This document shows, piece after piece, positions 35,638-43,744 of a stretch of DNA of 64,000 bases. Numbering within the stretch: the stretch's first letter is position 1; each line of letters starts with the position of its first letter. This DNA comes from Hamadaea sp013361475 (GTDB lineage Bacteria; Actinomycetota; Actinomycetes; Mycobacteriales; Micromonosporaceae), in the NCBI RefSeq assembly GCF_040654195.1, contig NZ_JBFAHM010000005.1:496001-560000 (forward strand), read 5' to 3'. Under the pieces are notes generated by a model that had not been told where the DNA came from, searched no databases, and saw nothing but the letters and a program-made list of their open reading frames with translations. The position numbers and the translations under genes were made by a program.

Positions 35638-36915
35638 TCAGGAAGTGGGACGCTTGCGATCGATGCGGTAGTGCAGGACCAGGAACGGCAGCCCGAACAC
35701 CCAGAACGCGTGCTCGGCCCGTAACTGACCGTTGTCCGAGTAGACATCGAGCTGTTCGGCGAATCCCGCGACCTCGGCCGCGGTCAGCTCGCCGGAGTCC
35801 GGATCGATGAAGGTCAGGTAGTGGCCCGGCTGGTCGAGATCGCTGCGGCTGCTCAGGACCAGGCCGCCGCCCGGCCGGGTGCGTGGGGCGAGGGTGGCGG
35901 TGAAACTGGCCTGCGGCAACGGGAAGCCGACGCTGACGTAGCCCCGGCCGTCGCGACGGTACGTCGTGTAGATGCCGACGTAGATGGGTTCGTCGGTGTC
36001 GGCGTAGGAGCGGATCCAGCCGCGGACGACCGGCTGGTCCGGGCGGGTGACGGTGTCGATCCGGCTGACCACGCCGCGCTGCGTCTCGCGCTGGTTCATC
36101 GGCACGTTGGCCTGGCCGAGCGGGCGTGCCACCAAGTAGCGGTACAACAGATAGCCGGGCCGCACCCACAGCCGCCAGCGCGGCACGATGTCCAAGGTGA
36201 ACCGGGTGGTGTGCTCGTAGAACTCGCGCACCAGCGGGTCCAGGCCCGCCGGGTCGAACTCCGGCCCGGCCAGGTCGTCCAGCGACGCCACGATGCCCAC
36301 GTCGGCGGCGGCCGGGGTGTAGGCCCCGCCGACCACCTCGGCCAGGTCGCGCACATAGCCCGTGCCGACATATTTGGTACGCGCGGCGAGCGGAACCACG
36401 AACGGCAGGTCTTCCGGGCGTACGCGTTCGGCGAGGAGGCTGACCTGGGGATCCCGGAAGATGAGGGCGGACAGGCAACGGAAGGCGACCACGACGACGG
36501 TGGCCACGACGGCGGGCGTCACCTCCGGCCACAGCCCGCCGAGACCCCAGCCGAGGCCGACGCCGACGACCGGCCCGAGCAGCACCTTCTGCGGGCGCAG
36601 ACCCATCGCGCCGGCCAGCAGACCGGCGAGCAGCCCGATGACGATCGGCCCCCAGCCGGTGACGACGCCGAGCAGCCAGCCCAACGGGGCGGCGAGCGCG
36701 CCGCTCATCACGATGCGCGACCACAGCGCCGGAATCTCACCCGGCTGCTGACGGGACCGGGCGACCGCCTCGCAGACGGCCAGGACGACCGCCCCGGCGA
36801 CCGCGCCGATCGCGACTGCGACGCCGCCCGCGCCCGCCGTCAGCGAAGCCCCCGCGATCGCGCCCAACACCGCGGTGAACGCGGGCGAGCCCTTCTGCTG
36901 TCCCTGTTGTGCCAC
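35638..36915 (-). CDS. Polytopic membrane protein with large C-terminal soluble domain
   Basis: A 425-residue protein from GTG 36915 (read MAQQGQQKGSPAFTAVLGAI). Residues 10-150 hold about five hydrophobic, Gly/Ala-rich segments (FTAVLGAIAGASLTAGAGGV, VAIGAVAGAVVLAVCEAVA, IVIGLLAGLLAGAMGL, LLGPVVGVGLGWGLGGL). The remaining 270 residues are soluble (DLPFVVPLAARTKYVGTGYV, EFYEHTTRFTLDIVPRWRLW, GYVSVGFPLPQASFTATLAP), ending EHAFWVFGLPFLVLHYRIDR. No known enzyme motif is visible. Similar proteins in Micromonosporaceae are hypothetical. Family B palindrome B2 lies just upstream. Confidence 0.72.
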   Translation of the reverse strand: MAQQGQQKGSPAFTAVLGAIAGASLTAGAGGVAVAIGAVAGAVVLAVCEAVARSRQQPGEIPALWSRIVMSGALAAPLGWLLGVVTGWGPIVIGLLAGLLAGAMGLRPQKVLLGPVVGVGLGWGLGGLWPEVTPAVVATVVVVAFRCLSALIFRDPQVSLLAERVRPEDLPFVVPLAARTKYVGTGYVRDLAEVVGGAYTPAAADVGIVASLDDLAGPEFDPAGLDPLVREFYEHTTRFTLDIVPRWRLWVRPGYLLYRYLVARPLGQANVPMNQRETQRGVVSRIDTVTRPDQPVVRGWIRSYADTDEPIYVGIYTTYRRDGRGYVSVGFPLPQASFTATLAPRTRPGGGLVLSSRSDLDQPGHYLTFIDPDSGELTAAEVAGFAEQLDVYSDNGQLRAEHAFWVFGLPFLVLHYRIDRKRPTS

Positions 36916-36943
36916 GCGGCGAATCTATCGTGTCGCGCTTACA

Positions 36944-37016
36944 TGATCATTGCGCCAGCCATGCTGTTTCACGGAGCGAAATGTCCGCTCAAACAGCGTG
37001 GCCGGCGCAATGATCA
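36944..37016. repeat. Family B palindrome, copy B2
   Basis: Arms 36944-36969 (TGATCATTGCGCCAGCCATG...) and 36991-37016 pair over 26 bp with two mismatches. The 21-base loop contains GAGCG/CGCTC. It differs from B1 by several arm substitutions and a different loop. It lies between two same-strand genes. Confidence 0.88.
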
Positions 37017-37029
37017 CGCCTGGGGGAGG

Positions 37030-37383
37030 TCAGGCGTGGCTGGACCGGCGAGCCCGCCGCGGGTGCGTCTCCCGGTACGCGTAGAACGGCCGGGCCACGG
37101 CGGCGACGATGGCGACGCCGATCACGGCGACGGCGACCTGAATCGCCAGTTCCGCCCAGCTCCACGAGAAGTGCCAGTTCACCGAGTTCCAGTCGAGGGC
37201 CGCCCGGGCGTCGTCGGAGACGCCGAGCCGCTTGGCCGCCCACGAGCCGGCGAGGGCGCCGCCGAAGCCGATCAGCCAGGTCGCCAAGATGCCGATGCTC
37301 TGCTTGCCCGGCAGCACCAGGCGAGCCAGCGTTCCGACCACGAGGCCGATCAGGATGGCGCTGAGAACGTCGTCAATCCGCAT
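37030..37383 (-). CDS. GlsB/YeaQ/YmgE-family stress membrane protein
   Basis: A 117-residue membrane protein starting MRIDDVLSAILIGLVVGTLA. The transglycosylase-associated (GlsB/YeaQ) core is IGLVVGTLARLVLPGKQSIG and ILATWLIGFGGALAGSWA, with the G-A-R-L-x-P-G-x-Q motif. A third helix is LAIQVAVAVIGVAIVAAVAR. The insert DDARAALDWNSVNWHFSWSW is longer than in short homologues. These proteins accumulate under stress; mechanism unknown. GGAGCG precedes ATG 37383. Confidence 0.88.
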   Translation of the reverse strand: MRIDDVLSAILIGLVVGTLARLVLPGKQSIGILATWLIGFGGALAGSWAAKRLGVSDDARAALDWNSVNWHFSWSWAELAIQVAVAVIGVAIVAAVARPFYAYRETHPRRARRSSHA

Positions 37384-37511
37384 GTCGATCGCTCCATTCG
37401 CTTCAGTCTGCCGACTGCCATTGCCGAATCGCGCGATCGTCAAACCTCGACCCATCCTGACCAGCGGTTACGGTTCTGCCGCCGGTCGGGCGTACGTGGA
37501 CGGTCCATAAC

Positions 37512-37545
37512 GGAAAGGCCGCGCGGCGAACCACGCGGCCTTTCC
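37512..37545. terminator. Hairpin terminator of the TetR/membrane-protein operon
   Basis: GGAAAGGCCGCG at 37512-37523 and its complement at 37534-37545, loop CGGCGAACCA. Read on the minus strand it follows the stop of the gene at 37557. Confidence 0.85.
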
Positions 37546-37556
37546 GGGAGCGGACG

Positions 37557-38171
37557 TCACGCCGGGTCGGGCGTACGCCACAGCGCGACCGCGAGCCAGA
37601 CGCATCCGGCGAGCATCAGGACGCCGTGACCGATGCGGACCGCCTCGCCAGTGAAGAACTGCGGGATGAACAGCGCGAACCCGGCCCCGAACAGCAGACC
37701 CGACAGCTTGGGCAGGCTCGGATTCGGAAGTGCGCGGCGCCGCCAGACCGCGACGGCAGCCCAGACCGCGCCGACCCCGAGCAGCAGCAGGCCGACGAAG
37801 AAGGTGGCGACGGCGGCCGGGTGGAAGCGAATGCTGTCGGAGAGGTCGAGCAGGTCCAGCGACTGGCCGTCCTTCACCTTGCCCGCGAGGGTGTTGAGCG
37901 CGAAGTCCTCCGCGCCGTAGTAGGGCAGGGTCAGGCCCGCGCCGATCCACATGAGGACCGCGGCGGTCTTGTCGACCCGGAAGAGCGCCAGCGGCACCAG
38001 GATGAAGCCGATCATCGCGAACAGATGGGTCGCCACCCACCAGGGCGAACCCATCGCGTGGAGAGCGCCCGCCGCGGTCGACTCGTCGGCCCAGGGACGC
38101 AGTGCGGGATAGAGGAAGAAGAGGACGCCGGACACGGCGAGCGCGACAGCGGCGAGACGGTTGCGGGACAT
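37557..38171 (-). CDS. Six-helix membrane protein co-transcribed with a TetR regulator
   Basis: A 204-residue membrane protein starting MSRNRLAAVALAVSGVLFFL. Hydrophobic segments recur about every 35 residues (WWVATHLFAMIGFILVPLAL, AAVATFFVGLLLLGVGAVWA, LSGLLFGAGFALFIPQFF, GVLMLAGCVWLAVALW). I cannot assign a transport family. Its ATG overlaps the TetR stop in a TGATG junction, so it is translated after the regulator. Its expression is likely controlled by that regulator. Confidence 0.78.
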   Translation of the reverse strand: MSRNRLAAVALAVSGVLFFLYPALRPWADESTAAGALHAMGSPWWVATHLFAMIGFILVPLALFRVDKTAAVLMWIGAGLTLPYYGAEDFALNTLAGKVKDGQSLDLLDLSDSIRFHPAAVATFFVGLLLLGVGAVWAAVAVWRRRALPNPSLPKLSGLLFGAGFALFIPQFFTGEAVRIGHGVLMLAGCVWLAVALWRTPDPA

Positions 38172-38746
38172 CAGGACTCCTGAGGGGTTTTCGCGGAAGG
38201 AAGGCTGGTCAGGAACATTCGGATGAGACGTTCGTAGGTTTCGTCGAGGTCCTGGGGCAGGCCGAAGCCGCCCGCCGACTCCAGGGAGGCGAACCCGTGG
38301 GTGATCACGCGTGCGGCGCGCATCGCGTGGACGAGGTCGGCGTCGGAGAGTTGCCACGGCCGCAATGCTGCCCCCATCACTTCGAGGAGTCGCCGACCGG
38401 CGTCGGCGAACTCCGGCTGATGCAGCGGGTCGACCGGCATCGCCGCGTAGCGGGCGGGATGGGCGACCACGTAGGACCGGTAGACCCGCATCAGCGTCGC
38501 GACCGCGTCGGCTCCGCTGCGCCCGATGAGAGCGGTCGCGAACTGGTCGGACATCTCCCGCAGGAGGCGTACGCCGACGAGCGTGCGCAGGTCGGCGAGG
38601 TTGCTCACGTGCTTGTAGAGCGACGGAGCCGCCACCCCGCACCGTTCGGCGACGGCGGCCAGGGTCAGCCCGTCCAGTCCACGCTCGTCGACCAGGGCGA
38701 TCGCGGTGTCGACGACCCGGTCCGGGGTGAGCCCCACCCTAGGCAT
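38171..38746 (-). CDS. TetR-family transcriptional regulator (TetR_C_33-like)
   Basis: A 191-residue regulator starting MPRVGLTPDRVVDTAIALVD. The HTH is LTLAAVAERCGVAAPSLYKHV. The C-terminal domain (TLMRVYRSYVVAHPARYAAM, VITHGFASLESAGGFGLPQD) resembles the TetR/WHG ligand-binding type. ATG 38746 is chosen; GTG 38755 adds three residues. It is the first gene of a two-gene operon and is likely to bind the palindromes at about 38790-38817. Confidence 0.87.
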   Translation of the reverse strand: MPRVGLTPDRVVDTAIALVDERGLDGLTLAAVAERCGVAAPSLYKHVSNLADLRTLVGVRLLREMSDQFATALIGRSGADAVATLMRVYRSYVVAHPARYAAMPVDPLHQPEFADAGRRLLEVMGAALRPWQLSDADLVHAMRAARVITHGFASLESAGGFGLPQDLDETYERLIRMFLTSLPSAKTPQES

Positions 38747-38789
38747 CGGGACCACCGTCCCGGCCGGCGTCGAGCGCTTGGCTATCTCT

Positions 38790-38817
38790 CATAGCTGTAA
38801 AGCTACGGTGCATAGCT
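38790..38817. promoter_or_regulatory. Probable TetR operator
   Basis: TAGCT-GTAA-AGCTA (38792-38805) plus two CATAGCT copies (38790-38796 and 38811-38817), in an AT-richer spacer between the TetR operon and the DJ-1 gene. It could serve both directions. Confidence 0.6.
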
Positions 38818-38896
38818 AAGGCTGTCAAGTGACCCGTTTCGCGCGTCCCAGCCCGGGTACGCCGATCGCATCCGACGAACGTGAAGGAGTGGCAGC

Positions 38897-39454
38897 ATGC
38901 CCGCGACACTGACCGGAAAGCGCGTAGCCTTCGTCGCCACCGACGGCGTGGAGCAGGTCGAACTCGATCAGCCGTGGGAGGCGATCCAGGCGGCCGGCGC
39001 GACACCGGAACTCGTCTCCCTCCACGACGGCGAGATCCAGGCGTTCCAGCACCACGACAAGGGCGCCACCCGCCGCGTGGACCGTACGCTCGACCAGGCC
39101 GACCCCGGCCAGTACGACGCGCTCGTGCTGCCCGGCGGCGTCATCAACGGCGACACGGTCCGCACCGATCCCAAGGCGGTGGAGTTCGTCAAGCAGTTCT
39201 TCACCGACGGCAAGCCGATCGGGGTCATCTGCCACGGCGGCTGGGTGCTCGCCGACGCCGACGTGGTCAAGGGCCGCAAGATGACGTCCTGGCCCAGCCT
39301 GCAGACCGATCTGCGGAACGCCGGCGCGAACTGGGTCGACGAGCAGGTCGTCACCGACAAGGGCCTCGTCTCCAGCCGTAAGCCCGACGACCTGCCGGCG
39401 TTCTCCGCCAAGCTGGTCGAGGAGATCGGTGAGGGAATCCACCGGAATCGCTGA
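38897..39454 (+). CDS. DJ-1/PfpI-family type 1 glutamine-amidotransferase-like protein
   Basis: A 185-residue cytoplasmic protein starting MPATLTGKRVAFVATDGVEQ. The family's acidic residue is in DGVEQVEL, YDALVLPGGVINGD is the central strand-loop, and the nucleophile Cys is in GVICHGGWVLADADVVKGRK. ICHGGW matches the PfpI/YhbO class (protease, deglycase or stress chaperone claims exist for the family). AAGGAG precedes ATG 38897. It is divergent from the TetR operon, so the regulator may also control it. Confidence 0.92.
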   Translation: MPATLTGKRVAFVATDGVEQVELDQPWEAIQAAGATPELVSLHDGEIQAFQHHDKGATRRVDRTLDQADPGQYDALVLPGGVINGDTVRTDPKAVEFVKQFFTDGKPIGVICHGGWVLADADVVKGRKMTSWPSLQTDLRNAGANWVDEQVVTDKGLVSSRKPDDLPAFSAKLVEEIGEGIHRNR

Positions 39455-39475
39455 GGACAGGGGTAGGTTGGCCGG

Positions 39476-40459
39476 GTGATCGTCGCCCGAGCCGCGTCAG
39501 GCGCGCTTCCGCACTTCCCCGACCTCGTAGCCCTCGCCGACGGGCGGCTGCTGTGCGCGTACCGGGAAAGCACCGGGCATGTGCGCGCGGACGGGCGAAT
39601 CATGCTCGTGGAGTCGGCCGATCGGGGACAGACCTGGTCCGAGCCCCGCGCCGTCGCCGACGGCCCCTACGACGATCGGGATCCGAAACTCGTCCAGCTC
39701 CGCGACGGCACCGTGCTGCTGAGCTACTTCGTGCTCGACTGGCACCCGGACGGGAAATTCACCTGCCTCGGCACGTCGGTGCTCCGCAGCGAGGACGGCG
39801 GCCGGACCTGGTCGGACCCCGTCGTCGCCGGTGGGGACGACCTGCTGTGGGCGGTCTCGCACGGAGCGGCGGCCGAGCTGCCCGACGGCGACCTCCTGCT
39901 CCCGCTCTACGGAGTCGATCCACGGCAGGGCACCGGGCTCGACAGCGCGCACGCCGTACGCAGCACCGACGGTGGGCGTACGTGGGCGGCGGAGACGGCG
40001 GTGCCGCTCGGAATCAGCGCCGACTTCCACTTCCGGGAGCCGACGCTGACTGTGCTGCCGAGCGGTGAGGTCGTCGCCTTGCTGCGTACGTCGGTGGAGC
40101 ACGCCTATCTGGCCCGCTCCACGGACGGCGGGCACACCTGGACCCCACCCGTGGAGACCGACCTGCCCGCGTCGTCTCACCACGTGCTGCTTCTCGCGGA
40201 CGGGTCGCTGCTCGTCGCGTACGGCGACATCTCGAAGCGATTCTCCCCGCGGCGCAGCACCGTCGCGCGGATCGTGACCGACCCGGCGGGCGAGTGGACC
40301 GGCCCGGACCTGCACCTGTACGACTCCGGCCACCCGGATCAGGCGAATCCATCCAGTGTGGAGCTGGAGCCGGGCCGGTTCCTGACGGTGAGCTTCGACG
40401 TGCCGGCGGCGACGGTCGTGGCCTTCACCAGCGAGCGCGCCGCCTACGTCACGCCTTGA
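39476..40459 (+). CDS. Sialidase-fold (Asp-box/BNR) protein, cytoplasmic
   Basis: A 327-residue six-bladed-propeller protein from GTG 39476. Four Asp boxes are visible: SADRGQTW, SEDGGRTW, STDGGRTW and STDGGHTW. An Arg-rich opening (LLCAYRESTGHVRADGR) and FHFREPTLTVLPSGEVVALL are typical of exo-sialidase-like proteins of the BNR_2 family. No signal peptide is present, so it probably acts inside the cell. True sialidase activity is uncertain because the arginine triad cannot be assigned with confidence. Confidence 0.82.
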   Translation: MIVARAASGALPHFPDLVALADGRLLCAYRESTGHVRADGRIMLVESADRGQTWSEPRAVADGPYDDRDPKLVQLRDGTVLLSYFVLDWHPDGKFTCLGTSVLRSEDGGRTWSDPVVAGGDDLLWAVSHGAAAELPDGDLLLPLYGVDPRQGTGLDSAHAVRSTDGGRTWAAETAVPLGISADFHFREPTLTVLPSGEVVALLRTSVEHAYLARSTDGGHTWTPPVETDLPASSHHVLLLADGSLLVAYGDISKRFSPRRSTVARIVTDPAGEWTGPDLHLYDSGHPDQANPSSVELEPGRFLTVSFDVPAATVVAFTSERAAYVTP

Positions 40460-41297
40460 CCGGCTCGACGCCCGACGCGGCGTCGACGATACGGCCGAGC
40501 ACTTCGGGCGTGGTGGTGTTGGCACCGAGCCGGACCACCTTGTTCGCACCGTGGTAGTCGCTGGAGCCCGTCACGACCAGGCCGAGGCCGGCCGCCAGCT
40601 CGCGCACGTGGGCACGCTCGGCCGGAGTGTGATCTTCGTGGTCGGCCTCGATGCCGAACAGCCCGGCCGCCGCCAGCTCCGCGATGAGTTCCTCCGGCAC
40701 GATCGGGCCGCGCCGCGCGGCCAAGGGATGGGCGAAGACAGGCACCCCGCCGGCTCCGCGGATGAGCTTCAGCGCCGTGAAGACCTCGACGTCCTCCTTG
40801 GGTACGCGATACCGCGCGCCCAGCCAGTGTGAGGCGAACGCCTCGGAGACCGTCCCCACGAGCCCGGCTCGGACGAGCGCCTGGGCGATGTGCGGGCGGC
40901 CGACGGTGCCCCCGGCGGCGAAGGCGTGGATCTCGTCCCAGTCGATGTCGACGCCGTCTTCGCGGAGCAAGGCGACCATGCGCTCGGCGCGGGACTCGCG
41001 GGCCTGCTTGACCCGGGCCAGTTCGGCGGCGAACGCCGGTTCCGCGGGATCGAACAGGTACGCCAGCATGTGCAGCCCGACCGTGCGATCCGGGCCGAAC
41101 CAGCGACACGACACCTCGGCGCCCCGGATGAGGGTGAGTCCGGGCGGCAGCGCCTCCACCGCGGGCGCCCAGCCCGACGTCGTGTCGTGGTCGGTCAGCC
41201 CGACGACGTCGAGCCCGGCGGCCGCGGCCCGCTGCATCAGTTCGGCCGGAGTGTCGGTGCCGTCGCTGGCGGTCGAGTGCGTGTGAAGGTCGATCAC
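40449..41297 (-). CDS. PHP-domain phosphoesterase
   Basis: A 282-residue protein from GTG 41297 (read MIDLHTHSTASDGTDTPAEL). DLHTHSTASDG is the PHP metal site, followed by LTDHDTTSGW, GAEVSC, FAHPLAARRG and TGSSDYHG. These are all ligands of the three-metal centre. The family cleaves phosphoester bonds, for example 3',5'-nucleoside bisphosphates or short oligonucleotides (YciV-like). GGAGG directly precedes GTG. Longer upstream reading would run through the family A repeat, so this start is preferred. Its last 11 bp overlap the end of the convergent Asp-box gene. Confidence 0.9.
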   Translation of the reverse strand: MIDLHTHSTASDGTDTPAELMQRAAAAGLDVVGLTDHDTTSGWAPAVEALPPGLTLIRGAEVSCRWFGPDRTVGLHMLAYLFDPAEPAFAAELARVKQARESRAERMVALLREDGVDIDWDEIHAFAAGGTVGRPHIAQALVRAGLVGTVSEAFASHWLGARYRVPKEDVEVFTALKLIRGAGGVPVFAHPLAARRGPIVPEELIAELAAAGLFGIEADHEDHTPAERAHVRELAAGLGLVVTGSSDYHGANKVVRLGANTTTPEVLGRIVDAASGVEPVKA

Positions 41298-41363
41298 GCC
41301 TCCATTCTGCCGCCTGAGCGCCGCCCGGCCGGGGGCTCTCCGTTCGCCACTGTCCGTTCGGGA

Positions 41364-41422
41364 CTGGATCAGGGTTCTCGGTCGAATCTTGACCCAAGAT
41401 TCGACCGAGAACCCTGATCCAG
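41364..41422. repeat. Family A palindrome, copy A3 (perfect)
   Basis: Perfect 28-bp arms at 41364-41391 and 41395-41422 around ACC, opening CTGGATCAGGGTTCTCGG. It lies between two divergent gene starts, 67 bp from one and 30 bp from the other, so here it is not an end-of-gene terminator. Confidence 0.95.
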
Positions 41423-41451
41423 CGGTGTGGGATGCAGGGCACAATTTGGTC

Positions 41452-41994
41452 ATGTCGTCAGAAAAGGCGCAGAGATCGTCGGGTCGCCTCCGGCAGGCGA
41501 CGGCCCGGGGCATTCTCGAACGCAGTGGCCTGACCTGCCTGGGCCTGCTGCTGTTCTACTTCGCCGTGCCGATCCGGCCGCGTACCGGGGACTGGCTGAT
41601 CCTCGTGCAGGTCGTGCTCACCCTCGTCGCCCTGGCCGCGCTGCTGTTCGGGCTCAAGAACCAGCTGTTGCGCCAGCTCGACCAGCCGGACGCCCCGCTC
41701 GGCGGGCTCACCGTCGGCATCCTGGGCGGACTGCTGCTCTTCGCGCTGATCGACTACGCCGTCGCCGTGTACGCCCCGGGCGAGTTCGTCGACCTGAACA
41801 CCCGCATCGACGCGCTCTACTTCGCGACGGCGACGCTCCTGACGGTCGGGTTCGGCGACGTCTCCGCGCACGGGCAGTTCGCGCGCGCGCTGCTGTGCGT
41901 ACAGATGTTCTTCAACGTGGCGGTGCTGGCGACCACGGCGTCGGTGCTGTCCCGGCAGCTCGCCGAGCGGGCGCGGGCCCGGCATCCGCGCTGA
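41452..41994 (+). CDS. Two-pore-type potassium channel protein
   Basis: A 180-residue membrane protein starting MSSEKAQRSSGRLRQATARG. Hydrophobic segments: LTCLGLLLFYFAVPI, WLILVQVVLTLVALAALLFG, LTVGILGGLLLFALIDYAVAV and LLCVQMFFNVAVLATTASVL. The pore loop is ALYFATATLLTVGFGDVSAH, with filter TVGFGD, which is K+-selective in the Ion_trans_2 family. The cytoplasmic tail is short with no RCK domain. The start lies 30 bp after copy A3; no strong Shine-Dalgarno is seen. Confidence 0.88.
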   Translation: MSSEKAQRSSGRLRQATARGILERSGLTCLGLLLFYFAVPIRPRTGDWLILVQVVLTLVALAALLFGLKNQLLRQLDQPDAPLGGLTVGILGGLLLFALIDYAVAVYAPGEFVDLNTRIDALYFATATLLTVGFGDVSAHGQFARALLCVQMFFNVAVLATTASVLSRQLAERARARHPR

Positions 41995-42076
41995 GCCGAC
42001 CAGGCCACCGAGATCTGCGTTTACCCTGCGGGCGCATCGGGGGACAGGTGATGATCGAGGGGATGAAGGAGGACAG

Positions 42077-42634
42077 ATGACCATGAGTTCCATCCCGACC
42101 GGTCCCGCGGGCAGTCCGGCGGTCGGACCGGCCGCCGACGCCGTCACCGCAGCCGGCCCCGGGGCGGGGCAGGCGACCGTCACCGTGGCGACCTACGGCG
42201 ACTACGCCTCCGCCCAGCGCGCCGTCGACTATCTCTCCGACAACAAGTTCCCGGTCGAGCACACCTCGATCGTCGGTACGAACCTGCGCCTCGTGGAGAA
42301 CGTCCTGGGCCGGATGACGGTCGGCCGGGCGGCCTTGGCCGGCGCGGCCAGCGGCGCCTGGTTCGGTCTGTTCATCGGCCTGCTCTTCGGCATCTTCGCC
42401 GTCGGCAACTGGTTCGGCGTCGTGATCGCCGGTCTGCTCATCGGCGCCGTGTGGGGCGCGATCTTCGGTGCCATCGCGCATGCCGCGACCCGGGGACAGC
42501 GGGACTTCACCTCCCGCAGTGCGCTGACCGCCGGGGAGTACGCCATCGCGGTCTCCGCCGACCACGCCGAGCAGGCTCGGCAGCTCCTGGTACGCCTGAA
42601 CTGGCAAGCCAGCGGGGCGACCAGCGGCAGCTGA
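42077..42634 (+). CDS. YflT-domain general-stress-like membrane protein
   Basis: A 185-residue protein. A Pro/Ala-rich start of about 30 residues precedes VTVATYGDYASAQRAVDYLS, SDNKFPVEHTSIVGTNLRLV, the YflT/GSP17M heat-stress domain. Two membrane segments (AGAASGAWFGLFIGLLFGIF and FGVVIAGLLIGAVWGAIFGA) and a C-terminal half (EYAIAVSADHAEQARQLLVR) follow. Family members are general stress proteins of unknown mechanism. AGGAGG lies five bases before ATG 42077. Confidence 0.85.
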   Translation: MTMSSIPTGPAGSPAVGPAADAVTAAGPGAGQATVTVATYGDYASAQRAVDYLSDNKFPVEHTSIVGTNLRLVENVLGRMTVGRAALAGAASGAWFGLFIGLLFGIFAVGNWFGVVIAGLLIGAVWGAIFGAIAHAATRGQRDFTSRSALTAGEYAIAVSADHAEQARQLLVRLNWQASGATSGS

Positions 42635-42647
42635 GGAACCCGGGCGG

Positions 42648-42678
42648 GGGAGCGCTCTCTGGCTAGGTTGCTATAGAT
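42648..42678 (+). promoter_or_regulatory. CebR-like operator O1 and promoter of the lacI-type gene
   Basis: GGGAGCGCTCTCT (42648-42660) is close to the CebR consensus TGGGAGCGCTCCCA. TATAGAT (42672-42678) is a probable -10 box, with O1 on the -35 position. The transcript would start at or near ATG 42686, so the gene is likely leaderless and autoregulated. Confidence 0.75.
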
Positions 42679-42685
42679 TGGCGCC

Positions 42686-43735
42686 ATGGTCGCCCCTCGC
42701 CCGCCCGGTCCCCGTTCGCCCACGCTCGAGCAGGTCGCCGAGTACGCCGGGGTGAGCCGGTCGACGGTGTCCCGGGTGATCAACCAGGTGTCCACTGTCG
42801 ACCCGGAACTCCGCGAGATCGTGGAACGCGCGATCGAGGCGACCGGCTACGTCCCGAACCACGCGGCCCGGTCGCTGGTGACCCGCCGGACCGACTCGGT
42901 GGCGCTGGTCGTCTCCGAACCGGCCGACCGGGAGTTCGCCGAGCCCTTCCTGAGCCGGATCTTCACCGATCCGTACCTCGGCCGGATCACCGCCGGGGCG
43001 CTGGAGGTGCTGCGTCCCGAGGGCATCCACCTGGTGATCATGCCCGCCGACGCCCCGGCTCATCAGCAGGTTCTGCGTTATCTGCGGCAGGGACACGTCG
43101 ACGGAGTGCTGATCATCTCCAGCCACGTGGCCGACCCGCTGCCGCAGCAGCTGTGCGACCTGCATGTGCCGGCGGTGCTGTCGGCCCGGCCGGGGCGGCC
43201 GCTGCCGATGAGCTACGTCGACGTGGAGCAGCAGACCGGGGCCCGGCTGGCGGCGGAACGGTTCATCGCGCTGGGCCGCAAGCATCCCGCGACGGTCTGC
43301 GGACCGCTCGACACGACCGCCGGGCAGGATCGGCTGGCCGGGTTCCGCTCCGCCCTGGCCGTGCACGGGCACGCCTGGGTGCCGGCCGAGCCCGGCGACT
43401 TCACCCGGGCCGGTGGCGAGCGCGCGGCCCGGACGCTGCTGACGGCGTACCCGGAGACCGACGCGCTGTTCGTCGCCAACGATCTGATGGCCGAAGGGGC
43501 CTTGCAGGCCTTACGAGACCTCGGTCGGCGGGTGCCGGAGGACGTCGCCGTCATCGGCTTCGACGACAGCGTCTCCGCCCTGGCCTGCCGTCCGCAGCTG
43601 ACCACGATCCGGCAACCGCTGGAGGAGATGGCCGCCGAGATGGCCCGGCTCCTGCTGGCCCGCATCCGCGAGCCCGAGGGCCGGCCGCGCTCGGTGATCT
43701 TCCATCCGGAGATCGTCGAGCGCGGCTCGGCCTAG
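42686..43735 (+). CDS. LacI-family repressor, CebR/BglR-like
   Basis: A 349-residue regulator. The HTH begins TLEQVAEYAGVSRSTVSRVI, with hinge VPNHAARSL. The sugar-binding domain has LVVSEPADREFAEPFLSRIF, HVDGVLIISSH and DLGRRVPEDVAVIGFDDSVS, then LTTIRQPLEEMA. TVSRVIN plus an SVALVVSEP start are characteristic of actinobacterial CebR/BglR repressors, which bind GGGAGCGCTCCC sites and sense cellobiose or related glucosides. Three such sites surround this gene and its neighbours, which supports the assignment. It converges on the GH16 gene with 9 bp between stops. Confidence 0.9.
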   Translation: MVAPRPPGPRSPTLEQVAEYAGVSRSTVSRVINQVSTVDPELREIVERAIEATGYVPNHAARSLVTRRTDSVALVVSEPADREFAEPFLSRIFTDPYLGRITAGALEVLRPEGIHLVIMPADAPAHQQVLRYLRQGHVDGVLIISSHVADPLPQQLCDLHVPAVLSARPGRPLPMSYVDVEQQTGARLAAERFIALGRKHPATVCGPLDTTAGQDRLAGFRSALAVHGHAWVPAEPGDFTRAGGERAARTLLTAYPETDALFVANDLMAEGALQALRDLGRRVPEDVAVIGFDDSVSALACRPQLTTIRQPLEEMAAEMARLLLARIREPEGRPRSVIFHPEIVERGSA

Positions 43736-43744
43736 GCAGTGCGC

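Noticed and set aside
40449..41513. Longer PHP-domain protein starting upstream of the palindrome
   Set aside because: It would translate family A copy A3; GTG 41297 has GGAGG and begins with the conserved IDLHTH.
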